Source: Bacillota bacterium
Lineage (GTDB): Bacteria; Bacillota_I; Bacilli_A; Izemoplasmatales; Hujiaoplasmataceae
DNA: 50,863 nt
Direction: 5' to 3'
NCBI GenBank assembly: GCA_029559915.1
Contig: JAKPZU010000419.1
Coordinates: 1-50,863, forward strand
Shown in pieces: positions 43,056 to 50,863 of this stretch; position 1 is the first letter of the stretch, and each line of letters opens with the position of its first letter. Under the pieces are notes generated by a model. That model was not told where the DNA came from. It was given only the letters and a program-made list of their open reading frames with translations, and did not search any database. A program made the translations under genes and the position numbers.

Positions 43056-44677
43056 ATTTGCGATTCATCGGGGTCTATGTATATGGTTTTTTGATTGGTG
43101 TAGGTGACGTAAGACCCGTTTTCACCAGGTACTTTTTTAACATTCTTAATTTTAGTATAATCAATCGGTACAGAACTAGACAATTTGCTTTTGGAATAAT
43201 ACGCTGCCAGATTAGCCGCAGCTCTAATGGTCGATTCCTTAAGTTCTTGGTTGGTCATTACGACTGTGTGTGATCCTCTTTGGTTTTGCACATGAAACCA
43301 AAGATAATCTTTTTTTGCTAATTTGTGGGTTATGAAATTATTCTGAATGTTGTTTTTCCCAACAATGATTTGAATGCCTTCTTCATCATAATATATATCG
43401 TAGTTTGGAGTTTTGGTTTTTGATTTATCTTTTCTTTTTGGCAAATATTTATTCAAAATTAATTCTTCTTGAATTTCTTCTAGATCTTTCAAATCGTAAT
43501 TCTCAAGAACTTGTTGGTTCAGTTCTTCAAAATAAGCAATTTCTTTTTTAGTCAACTCCATTTGACCATTAATATGATTGATGGCACTTTTTTGTTTCTT
43601 ATATTTGGCAAAATATTTATTTGCGTTATCAATCGGACAAGCCATACGGTCAATTTCGATATTGATTTCTTCATTTAGTTCATAACTGTACAATTTGACT
43701 TCTGTCTTTGTTTTATCAATCAAATTATTATTCTGTAGTAATAAATCACCCTTTATTCGGTTGATTTGATTATTTTCCGCTTCACGGAGATCTTTAGTAA
43801 GTTTTTCTAGCTTATTGACATTTTTTTCAAGTTGATTTTTTATATAAGTACTTAAATTTTTATGAATTTGCTTGACTCTTTCCAAACTTGAAGCTTCCAT
43901 AAATTGATCCTCCAATAACTCTGATAAACTTTCATAATATATTTTATTATTATCAAAAATGTCTATGCAGTAAAAAAGCTTGGAAGATTTCGTTGGTAAT
44001 GTCTCTTTGAAGTAAAGTTCTTTATAAACATCAAACATCCTATAAGATTGGTAGTTTGCATCGGAGATTATCCGCTTGGCAAAAATTGGCGAGATACCCC
44101 TGATCTTATTGATTATATCTTGATAACCAATATTATCTTGCTTGAAAAACTCGGAAATTCCCATAAAATCATCAGCACTTAACTTTTCATCTTGTGGTAA
44201 GACATACTTAATACCATTTACAATGATTCGATCAGGATTTTCAAAAGGATGAATATGTTTGAAAGCATTGATAATTGTTCTATCCGAATCCAAAACAATA
44301 AGGTTGGCATAACGCCCAAACAACTCGATTATAAGATAGTAGTCCGTCAAATCGCCAATGTCGTTTCGATTGTTTACCTTGATTTCAATGATTCGGTCGG
44401 AGTTTAAAGCTTTAATTTCGGTTATAATGCCTTTTTCAATGTGTTTCCGTAGAAACATGCAAAAACCACCCGGAGTTATGAAATTGTTATATTTGCTTTT
44501 CGCTAAATGAACTCTAGCCATGGAAGTAGATAACGATAAATAAAGATTTTCATCCAAATTAAGGTAAAACAAAAAATCAGCTCGAGAAAGCTGCGATATT
44601 TTATTTATCCTTACATTTTTCATCTTTTCATTGAGTTCTATTGCTAAATGGGAAATAAAACGTCCGTCAACACTCAT
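43034..44677 (-). CDS. rqcH: Ribosome quality-control protein RqcH (NFACT family)
   Basis: 547 aa. Binds obstructed 50S subunits carrying peptidyl-tRNA and recruits tRNA-Ala to add C-terminal alanine tails (role known from Bacillus RqcH). NFACT-N includes the conserved Asp-Arg pair (NSDRIIEI); a coiled-coil middle region (about 255-310 and 350-395) is rich in Lys/Glu; NFACT-R near the C-terminus has DYLWFHVQNQRGSHTVV. Older names are FbpA/fibronectin-binding. It is convergent with thrS and divergent from gmk. GGTGA precedes ATG 44677. Confidence 0.94.
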   Translation of the reverse strand: MSVDGRFISHLAIELNEKMKNVRINKISQLSRADFLFYLNLDENLYLSLSTSMARVHLAKSKYNNFITPGGFCMFLRKHIEKGIITEIKALNSDRIIEIKVNNRNDIGDLTDYYLIIELFGRYANLIVLDSDRTIINAFKHIHPFENPDRIIVNGIKYVLPQDEKLSADDFMGISEFFKQDNIGYQDIINKIRGISPIFAKRIISDANYQSYRMFDVYKELYFKETLPTKSSKLFYCIDIFDNNKIYYESLSELLEDQFMEASSLERVKQIHKNLSTYIKNQLEKNVNKLEKLTKDLREAENNQINRIKGDLLLQNNNLIDKTKTEVKLYSYELNEEINIEIDRMACPIDNANKYFAKYKKQKSAINHINGQMELTKKEIAYFEELNQQVLENYDLKDLEEIQEELILNKYLPKRKDKSKTKTPNYDIYYDEEGIQIIVGKNNIQNNFITHKLAKKDYLWFHVQNQRGSHTVVMTNQELKESTIRAAANLAAYYSKSKLSSSVPIDYTKIKNVKKVPGENGSYVTYTNQKTIYIDPDESQIKKLRKG

Positions 44678-44724
44678 ATAATCACCGAATTAATTATAAC
44701 ATAGTTTAAATAATTAAAAATAAT

Positions 44725-44753
44725 TTTACTATTTATATCTTTTGTGCTATGAT
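44725..44753 (+). promoter_or_regulatory. Putative promoter of gmk-rpoZ
   Basis: TTTACT (44725-44730), 17-nt spacer, TATGAT (44748-44753). Transcription should start near 44760, leaving about 35-40 bases before the CTG start of gmk. Confidence 0.5.
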
Positions 44754-44798
44754 ATAAAATAACAAATATGGCTTTTTTTGGCAATTGGAGGGATTACT

Positions 44799-45422
44799 CT
44801 GAAACTAAATGAACGGGGACTGCTTGTCATCATCAGTGGTCCATCAGGAGTAGGAAAAGGGACAATTCGTAAAGCGCTATTTGAAATAACCGATAACAAT
44901 TTTTGTTATTCTGTTTCAATGACCACCAGAAAACCTCGACCAGGTGAAATCGATGGCGTAGATTACTTTTTTGTGACGAGAGAAGAGTTTGAAAAAAGAA
45001 TCAAAAGCAATGGATTTCTAGAATATGCAGAATTTGTTGGCGAATACTATGGCACTCCGATTGACTTCATCGAGACGATGATGGAGAAAGGCAAAGAAGT
45101 TATTGTTGAAATTGAAGTTGAAGGAGCTTTGCAAGTTAGAGAAAAAAATCCGGAAGCTGTTTTCATCTTTATAGTTCCACCATCAAGAAAAGCTTTAATT
45201 GATCGTTTGAAAAACCGAGGAACCGATTCCTTGGAAACGATAAAAAAACGGATAGATAAAGCGGAGCGGGAATTTCATTTGGCATATAAGTACGATTACA
45301 TTGTCGTAAACGACGAAGTAGTGAATGCCGCCGATAGAATTTATGCAATTATTCGAGCAGAACATGCCAAAACCGAAAGATCAATCCATAAATATTACAA
45401 ACTCCTGGAGGGGAAAGAATGA
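44799..45422 (+). CDS. gmk: Guanylate kinase; probable CUG start
   Basis: Phosphorylates GMP to GDP. From CTG 44799 the product is 207 aa and starts KLNERGLLVIISGPSGVGKGT (quoted in two parts: KLNERGLLVII and SGPSGVGKGT), the normal guanylate kinase N-terminus with P-loop. SMTTRKPRPGEIDGVDYFFV is the GMP-binding region. GGAGGG (44787-44792) sits six bases before this CTG. An in-frame TTG at 44778 lies upstream of that Shine-Dalgarno sequence and has none of its own; no in-frame ATG exists before the P-loop. It overlaps rpoZ by 4 bp (ATGA). Confidence 0.94.
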   Translation: MKLNERGLLVIISGPSGVGKGTIRKALFEITDNNFCYSVSMTTRKPRPGEIDGVDYFFVTREEFEKRIKSNGFLEYAEFVGEYYGTPIDFIETMMEKGKEVIVEIEVEGALQVREKNPEAVFIFIVPPSRKALIDRLKNRGTDSLETIKKRIDKAEREFHLAYKYDYIVVNDEVVNAADRIYAIIRAEHAKTERSIHKYYKLLEGKE

Positions 45423-45850
45423 TTAAGGATAAACACGAATTAAATCAGGAAAAACTTCTGGAAATGAAAGAAAAAATGCTTGGTGAAGATACTCATAACG
45501 AGCATACTGATTACGATGACAGAAGTTCAAAAGCAAATACAAAATACGATCCAAAAGAATTCAATTTTCAAGCATATTCTTACGGTGATTATGAAACCGG
45601 AGATATGGTGTTTGATGAAGAAGATGACAAAAAACAAAACAAACTAGTAAATCATGAAGGTTTACGTTACCCTTCGATTGATGACTTATTGGAAGTTGTC
45701 GATTCAAAGTACAAACTAGCCTACATTGCTGCAAAAAGAGCTAAAATAATTAAAAACGACAATTATTCTTCAGTCAATAACAAATGTGTTAAGGCTGTAG
45801 GTCAAGCTCTAGAAGAAATTCTGGCTGGAAAAGTTACTGCAAAATTTTAG
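45419..45850 (+). CDS. rpoZ: RNA polymerase omega subunit with acidic N-terminal extension
   Basis: 143 aa, about twice the usual omega length. The C-terminal 60 residues are omega: RYPSIDDLLEVVDSKYKLAY, AAKRAKII and the KAVGQALEEILAGKV helix. The first roughly 80 residues are hydrophilic and acidic (GDYETGDMVFDEEDDKK) with no recognised domain. The position directly after gmk is the classical gmk-rpoZ arrangement. GGAGGGG within the end of gmk serves as ribosome binding site for ATG 45419. Confidence 0.9.
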   Translation: MIKDKHELNQEKLLEMKEKMLGEDTHNEHTDYDDRSSKANTKYDPKEFNFQAYSYGDYETGDMVFDEEDDKKQNKLVNHEGLRYPSIDDLLEVVDSKYKLAYIAAKRAKIIKNDNYSSVNNKCVKAVGQALEEILAGKVTAKF

Positions 45851-45876
45851 AAAACAGCTTCGGCTGTTTTTTTTAT
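45851..45876 (+). terminator. Intrinsic terminator after rpoZ
   Basis: AAAACAGC (45851-45858), UUCG tetraloop, GCTGTTTT (45863-45870), further T's. Confidence 0.93.
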
Positions 45877-45945
45877 GTTTTGAATTTTGACCATTAAAAA
45901 ATAAGATTATTATGATATAATAAAGTAGTTATTGGAGATGATATT

Positions 45946-48900
45946 TTGGATAAGATAAAAGCTTTACTCGAAAGATTGGATTTACAGGATAAAATCATAG
46001 AAGAATATTGTCGCATAGATACAGTTGAAGTGGACAAGTTGAATGATGCTTGGACTTTTTTCTTTATTTTCGAAAAAGTTGTACCGATAATGCATTTTCG
46101 TAATTTTATTCAAAAGTTACATAACTTGACCACTATTTATGAAAGCGTAAAAGCAGTTGACTTTAGAGTGACTTTTTTGGATACGGAAGGGGATATTCTT
46201 GATTATTATGATTTGGCGATTGATTTGATTGCAAAAGATGATAAGAGAGTACTGCCTCTAAAGGATTATGATAAGGATCTTGATGAAAATACCATAAAGA
46301 TTTATGTTCCCAATGGTGCAGTCTCACCTCAGATGTACAAAACAGCAATCGAAGAACAAATGAAGAAACTGGGGTTTGAAGTGGAAATAACCATTCAAAT
46401 TGACGAAAGCATGGAATCGATTGAAGAAGAAATAAAGAAAAACAATGATCTATTTGTTAAGGAAAACAGACAGCTTCTCAATTCTACTGAAGTAAAATTT
46501 ATAAGTTTGAATCAACCAGCTGATTTTGATGATTTTATAGAAATTTCCTCAATACCGAAAAATGAGATAGAATTTGAGGAGTTCAAAGAAAAGAACCAAG
46601 GCAAGTCAATTCTTTTCGTTGAGGGAATTGTCGTTGAGAATGAGATTAATGACTCAAATAGCAATTCAAGCGTGAAACTAATTGTCACCGACGGTGTCGA
46701 CTCAATATATTTAGTCAAGAGAAAAACAAAACCGACAGATTTAGATTTTTTCAAAGAAATAGAAATAGGCATGGGAATTAAAGCGAAATGCTATGCTCAG
46801 TACGACTCGTACTATGGTGAAGTTACATTGAGTGTTCTCAACATTGCTAGATCAGAAACGCAAATTGATGACAATAGAAGAGAAGATAACTACGAAAACA
46901 AAAGGGTTGAGTTGCACTTACATACGAAAATGTCGACACTTGACGGCGTCAATGATATTGAAGAATATGTCAATCGTGCGATAAGTTTTGGCCATACGGC
47001 TCTAGGGGTCAGCGATCACGGTTCGGTTCAATCCTTCCCTAATTTTGAAAAATACGTAAAAGATAAACCAATAAAACCATTATACGGTTTAGAGATGGTT
47101 TTTGTCGATGATGAAAATATAACAATAACAAGAGGTGAATACCAAGGATTATTGTCAGATGCGACTTTTGTGATATTTGATATCGAGACAACCGGTTTAT
47201 CACTAAATTATGATACTTTGATTGAAATAGCAGGTATTAAAGTAAAAAACGGAGCGATATTGGGTGAATTCTCTGAACTAATCGATCCTGATATGACAAT
47301 ATCCAAATTTACGGAAAATTTAACTCAAATTACCAACTCAATGTTAAAAGGAAAAAGGAAACTAAAGGAAGTTTTAAAGGATTTTCGAGAATTTTCCAAA
47401 GATACCATTCTTGTGGCTCACAATGCCGATTTCGACGTTGATTTTCTTGCCTACAATTATCGTGAATTGGGTATTGACAACAAGATTAACCCTTCCATAG
47501 ATACCTTGATGTTGGCGAAAGTATTGAATCCCGAAAAATCTCGTTATGATTTAAAATCCATGAGCCGTCACTATAAAGTTAACTTGGATGGTCACCATCG
47601 GGCTATCAATGACACTAAAGCCTTGTTTGAGATTTTCTTGCATATGCTAAAGCAATTGCGAAAAGATGGATTTAATCGTTTTCAGGATTTGAATTTAATA
47701 ATTGATCATAAAGAAGTTTATAAATATCCATTCCCTAAACATGTAAATCTCTTGGTAAGGGAACAAGAGGGTTTAAAGAACCTATACATGATTTTATCTG
47801 AAGGTTTAACAACTTATTATGACCGAGAAGCAAAAGTCTTGAAAAGTTTCCTTGATAAACATCGTAACGGACTTTTGGTTTCAAGCGGCTGTTATAATTC
47901 TAGATTCTTTGAGATAGCGCTGAACAAGACGAGAAGGGAATTAGTTAAAGAAGCAAAATATTATGATTACCTCGAAGTCCAACCGCTGAGTTTTTTCCGT
48001 TTTATGGAAACAGAAACTCCTAACTGGCGTAATGTCGTCCAAAGGGTAATTAAAAAAATAGTTGAAGTGGGTAAAGAGCTTAATATACCTGTTGTGGCGA
48101 CGGGCGACGTTCATCATCTTGATCCTAGCGATTACAAATATCGTGAAATTATGATTAACACACCTTTGGTGGGCGGTGGAGGATTCCATGACTTATACTA
48201 TAAGGAATTTAAACCTAACCAGTATTTTATGACTACTGAAGAAATGATGGAAGAGTTCTCGTTTTTGGGCAGTGATGTTGCTTATGAAATCGTTGTGAAA
48301 AACTCTCAAGCTATTGCCAACTTGATTGAAGACATCACCATTATTCCTAATGGCCTATATGCTCCAACCGACGAATTCTTAGCTGAAAAGGGAATCCCTT
48401 CAATCAAAACTAAAGTTGAACACATGGTTAACGACAAGGTAAGAGAATTATATGGAGACCCTCTACCCGAAATCGTTAAGAATCGGGTGGAAAAAGAATT
48501 GAATAGTATTATTGAGCATCATTTTTCTACTATATATTATATATCTCATCTGTTGGTTAAAAAATCTTTGGATGATGGATACTTGGTTGGCTCTAGAGGA
48601 TCTGTTGGTTCTTCGTTTGTTGCGACTTTGATGGGGATAACTGAAGTCAACCCACTACCTCCTCATTACGTTTGTCCTAAATGTCATTTCAATGCATTCA
48701 AAAAAACGGAAGACGAAATCAAGGCATATGGACAGAATGATTTTGAAAAAGAGTATCATGACGTATTTGAAAACTCAGATGCTGGTTGGGATTTGCCAAA
48801 AGCTGAATGCCCAATCTGTAATACGAAATTGCATCGTGATGGTCACGACATTCCTTTCGAAACGTTTTTAGGATTTAAAGGTGACAAAACACCTGACATT

Positions 48901-50409
48901 GACTTGAATTTCTCTGGTGAATATCAAGGAGAAGTTCATGAATATATCAGAAAACTCTTCGGAGTTAACTATGCATTTAGAGCCGGTACAATCGGTACAT
49001 GTGCAGCGAAAACATCTTTTGCCATGGTTAAGGAATATTATAATAAACTCAATATAAAGCGAAAACGACAAGGTTTGGAACCAATATTCGTAAGACATGC
49101 TGAAATGGCTAGGTTAGCCAAAGGCATAGAGGGATCAAAGAGAAGCTCAGGACAACATCCTGGCGGAATAGTGGTCGTTCCGAACAATCGCAGTATTTAT
49201 GATGTCACGCCTATTCAATATCCAGGAGATAGCAAAGATACTTCTTGGAAGACGACTCACTATGAATACCATTCATTCGAAAATAATCTGTTTAAATTAG
49301 ATGTCCTCGGTCATGACGATCCAACTGTTATTCGTTATTTAATGGATCTAGTTAAGCAAAATCCTCAAGATTTTCCTTTCAGCAAGCCTCAAGATATACC
49401 TGTTGATGACATTGATGTCTATAGAATGTTATCGGGTACAGAGGTTTTGGGCTTGACGAGTGATGACATAATGTCTGATGTCGCATCTTATGGCATCCCT
49501 GAATTAGGAACTAGCTTTGTTAGAGGCATGCTTTCAGAATCAAAGCCAAAATCGTTCGCTGATTTAGTTAAAATCTCAGGTCTTTCACATGGTACAGACG
49601 TATATTATGGCAATTCACAAACCTTGATTTTAGGTAAAAATCGTGAGTTTGGCAAGATTGATTTTAAAGATGTCATTGGTTGTCGAGATGATATCATGGT
49701 TCACTTGATTTCCTATGGTTTGAATCCTGATCTAGCTTTTGAAATTATGGAATTTGTCAGAAAAGGAAAAGCAATTACTAATCCTAACAAATGGGCAACA
49801 TATGCCGATGAAATGCGCAAGTACAATGTCCCGGAATGGTATATCTGGTCATGTTCAAAAATCAAATACATGTTCCCGAAAGCCCATGCGACGGCTTATG
49901 TCTTAATGGCAATGAGAATCGCTTGGTTCAAATTGTATCAGCCAATCTATTTTTATTCTTCCTATTTTTCAAAAAGGGCAGTGACATTTGACGTGGATGT
50001 CTTTTATGGCGGTGAAAAAGCGATAATCGACAAACTCAACGAAATTAAAACCAAGGGAAAAGAAGCTACCAATCGCGAACAAGATTTGCAAACAGTATTG
50101 GAAGTAGCTTTGGAAATGGTCAAACGCGGTTTTGAATTCCGACCAATCGATTTATATCGCTCTTTAGTCAAGGATTTTGTTATCGATACTGACAAGAAAG
50201 GGTTAATTCTTCCATTTATCGTAATTGATTCCATGGGTGAAAAAGCTGCTCAATCTGTTATAGAAGCGAGAAATGAAAAGGAATTTATTTCCAAGCAAGA
50301 CATTAAAAATAGAACTAAATTATCTAATGTACTGTTTGAAAAACTCGAGGAATTGGGAGTTTTTGACGGTATGATTGATAAAAATCAAATTTCTATTTTT
50401 GATTTTTAA
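45946..50409 (+). CDS. polC: DNA polymerase III alpha subunit, Gram-positive PolC type; TTG start
   Basis: The 1487-aa replicative polymerase with built-in proofreading. Domains: N-terminal region to about 220, OB fold about 225-315, PHP domain starting at HLHTK (H324), inserted DEDDh exonuclease with FDIETTG (D412, E414), HNADFDVDFL and HHRAINDTKA, then the rest of PHP, a zinc module (CPKCHF and CPICNT) and the polymerase palm with PDIDLNFSG (P983; catalytic D984, D986). The end IDKNQISIFDF resembles the clamp-binding tail. TTG 45946 is preceded by GGAG; the nearby ATG at 45937-ish is out of frame. It is about 50 residues longer than Bacillus PolC. Confidence 0.98.
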   Translation: MDKIKALLERLDLQDKIIEEYCRIDTVEVDKLNDAWTFFFIFEKVVPIMHFRNFIQKLHNLTTIYESVKAVDFRVTFLDTEGDILDYYDLAIDLIAKDDKRVLPLKDYDKDLDENTIKIYVPNGAVSPQMYKTAIEEQMKKLGFEVEITIQIDESMESIEEEIKKNNDLFVKENRQLLNSTEVKFISLNQPADFDDFIEISSIPKNEIEFEEFKEKNQGKSILFVEGIVVENEINDSNSNSSVKLIVTDGVDSIYLVKRKTKPTDLDFFKEIEIGMGIKAKCYAQYDSYYGEVTLSVLNIARSETQIDDNRREDNYENKRVELHLHTKMSTLDGVNDIEEYVNRAISFGHTALGVSDHGSVQSFPNFEKYVKDKPIKPLYGLEMVFVDDENITITRGEYQGLLSDATFVIFDIETTGLSLNYDTLIEIAGIKVKNGAILGEFSELIDPDMTISKFTENLTQITNSMLKGKRKLKEVLKDFREFSKDTILVAHNADFDVDFLAYNYRELGIDNKINPSIDTLMLAKVLNPEKSRYDLKSMSRHYKVNLDGHHRAINDTKALFEIFLHMLKQLRKDGFNRFQDLNLIIDHKEVYKYPFPKHVNLLVREQEGLKNLYMILSEGLTTYYDREAKVLKSFLDKHRNGLLVSSGCYNSRFFEIALNKTRRELVKEAKYYDYLEVQPLSFFRFMETETPNWRNVVQRVIKKIVEVGKELNIPVVATGDVHHLDPSDYKYREIMINTPLVGGGGFHDLYYKEFKPNQYFMTTEEMMEEFSFLGSDVAYEIVVKNSQAIANLIEDITIIPNGLYAPTDEFLAEKGIPSIKTKVEHMVNDKVRELYGDPLPEIVKNRVEKELNSIIEHHFSTIYYISHLLVKKSLDDGYLVGSRGSVGSSFVATLMGITEVNPLPPHYVCPKCHFNAFKKTEDEIKAYGQNDFEKEYHDVFENSDAGWDLPKAECPICNTKLHRDGHDIPFETFLGFKGDKTPDIDLNFSGEYQGEVHEYIRKLFGVNYAFRAGTIGTCAAKTSFAMVKEYYNKLNIKRKRQGLEPIFVRHAEMARLAKGIEGSKRSSGQHPGGIVVVPNNRSIYDVTPIQYPGDSKDTSWKTTHYEYHSFENNLFKLDVLGHDDPTVIRYLMDLVKQNPQDFPFSKPQDIPVDDIDVYRMLSGTEVLGLTSDDIMSDVASYGIPELGTSFVRGMLSESKPKSFADLVKISGLSHGTDVYYGNSQTLILGKNREFGKIDFKDVIGCRDDIMVHLISYGLNPDLAFEIMEFVRKGKAITNPNKWATYADEMRKYNVPEWYIWSCSKIKYMFPKAHATAYVLMAMRIAWFKLYQPIYFYSSYFSKRAVTFDVDVFYGGEKAIIDKLNEIKTKGKEATNREQDLQTVLEVALEMVKRGFEFRPIDLYRSLVKDFVIDTDKKGLILPFIVIDSMGEKAAQSVIEARNEKEFISKQDIKNRTKLSNVLFEKLEELGVFDGMIDKNQISIFDF

Positions 50410-50476
50410 GCAACCATCATATAATCTTCATAATTTTGTATTATAATTATTCTAGATTTTTACAGGAGGTTTTATT

Positions 50477-50863
50477 ATGAGAATGAATAGTTCTAATCCA
50501 GTTTTCAGACAAGCGAATAGTTATACTCTTGCGTCTGACAAGTCGATAACTTATGCCAATGTGGCGATTAAGACGATTATTTTATTAACTGTTGCTTCAA
50601 TCAGTGCTTATTTAACAATGACCAATCTTGAAACTATCAATATTGGTTGGATAATTGGGGCAATGATAGTAGCTTTCATCGCTGTTATTGTTGGTACGAG
50701 ATCTGTTAGAGTAGCTCCTTTTGCGGCCATAATTTACGCTGTGGCAGAAGGATTGGTTTTGGGGATGGTTTCCGTCTCGTATATGTTTTATTTTGGCAAT
50801 CAAATTGTTCCTACAGCCATAGTCACCACTTTTATTGTTTTCTTGGTCATGTTGTTACTCTTT
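50477..50863 (+). CDS. BI-1/YccA-family (Bax inhibitor-like) membrane protein, N-terminal part only
   Basis: 129 codons are visible before the window ends. ATG 50477 has a perfect AGGAGG (50464-50469) six bases upstream. The start NSSNPVFRQANSYT and the motif AVAEGLVLGMVSVSYMF match the bacterial YccA-like group (NPVF..., EGLxLGxxS). Hydrophobic segments at about 31-48, 55-72, 78-100 and 108-129 indicate a polytopic membrane protein; family members are pH-sensitive calcium leak channels or FtsH modulators, but the function here is unknown. Confidence 0.82.
   Translation, partial: MRMNSSNPVFRQANSYTLASDKSITYANVAIKTIILLTVASISAYLTMTNLETINIGWIIGAMIVAFIAVIVGTRSVRVAPFAAIIYAVAEGLVLGMVSVSYMFYFGNQIVPTAIVTTFIVFLVMLLLF

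Noticed and set aside
1-50863. CRISPR arrays, tRNA or rRNA genes, prophage
   Set aside because: No regularly spaced repeats, cloverleaf-type sequences, rRNA signatures or phage structural genes were seen on reading through both strands.

Overview
The window is AT-rich bacterial DNA that uses the standard code: TGA works as a stop (for example where gmk runs into rpoZ, and at the mutM/coaE ATGA overlap), so it is not from a UGA=Trp mycoplasma. Gram-positive PolC, DnaB/DnaI primosome loaders, CcpA, RqcH, type III pantothenate kinase, two T-box leaders and TTGACA/TATAAT promoters place the host in Bacillota, on the Bacilli side. A standard-code relative of the Mollicutes (Izemoplasma/Haloplasma-like) is my best guess, but it is inferred from gene content only.

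Region 1 (1-10.1 kb). The left edge holds the 3' end of a decayed IS200/IS605-type tnpB with an in-frame stop. Next to it ends a nine-gene minus-strand operon with nearly all junctions overlapping: arcB-arcC-ord-ortA-ortB-oraS-oraE-(GlmL-like reactivase)-orr. It encodes citrulline phosphorolysis (ATP from carbamoyl phosphate) followed by oxidative ornithine degradation: L-Orn to D-Orn to 2,4-diaminopentanoate to 2-amino-4-oxopentanoate to alanine plus acetyl-CoA. Its promoter has a CcpA-type cre site filling the -35/-10 spacer, and a ccpA gene lies further along at 24978-25985.

Region 2 (10.1-23.1 kb). Mostly single genes and small units: an OsmC-like protein, a THUMP-type rRNA methyltransferase, two CPA2 cation:proton antiporters (one paired with a PII-like protein), a thioredoxin-like protein, a GPH-family sugar symporter, a DUF134 regulator with a NifX-like partner, a Prx6-type peroxiredoxin, a membrane c-di-GMP phosphodiesterase, an exported endonuclease/exonuclease/phosphatase-fold protein and an esterase.

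Region 3 (23.1-50.9 kb). Core housekeeping: rimM-trmD, rplS with a putative L19 leader, ccpA, T-box-tyrS, a Zn/Cd-type P-ATPase (minus), pepV-trmB-M42 peptidase, ECF S-component-coaX, polA-mutM-coaE-hypothetical-dnaB-dnaI, T-box-thrS, rqcH (minus), gmk-rpoZ, polC and the start of a BI-1/YccA membrane protein cut by the window edge.

The most unusual signals are: (i) two core genes, trmD and gmk, whose conserved N-termini and Shine-Dalgarno spacing point to AUA and CUG initiation; (ii) arginine-type energy conservation and the full ornithine oxidation pathway on one catabolite-controlled transcript; (iii) a PII-like/antiporter gene pair; (iv) palindromic operator candidates in the P-ATPase, DUF134 and ccpA promoters. 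No CRISPR array, tRNA, rRNA or intact mobile element was seen. No gap longer than about 300 bases lacks a gene; the two largest (25986-26216 and 40864-41112) are filled by T-box leaders.
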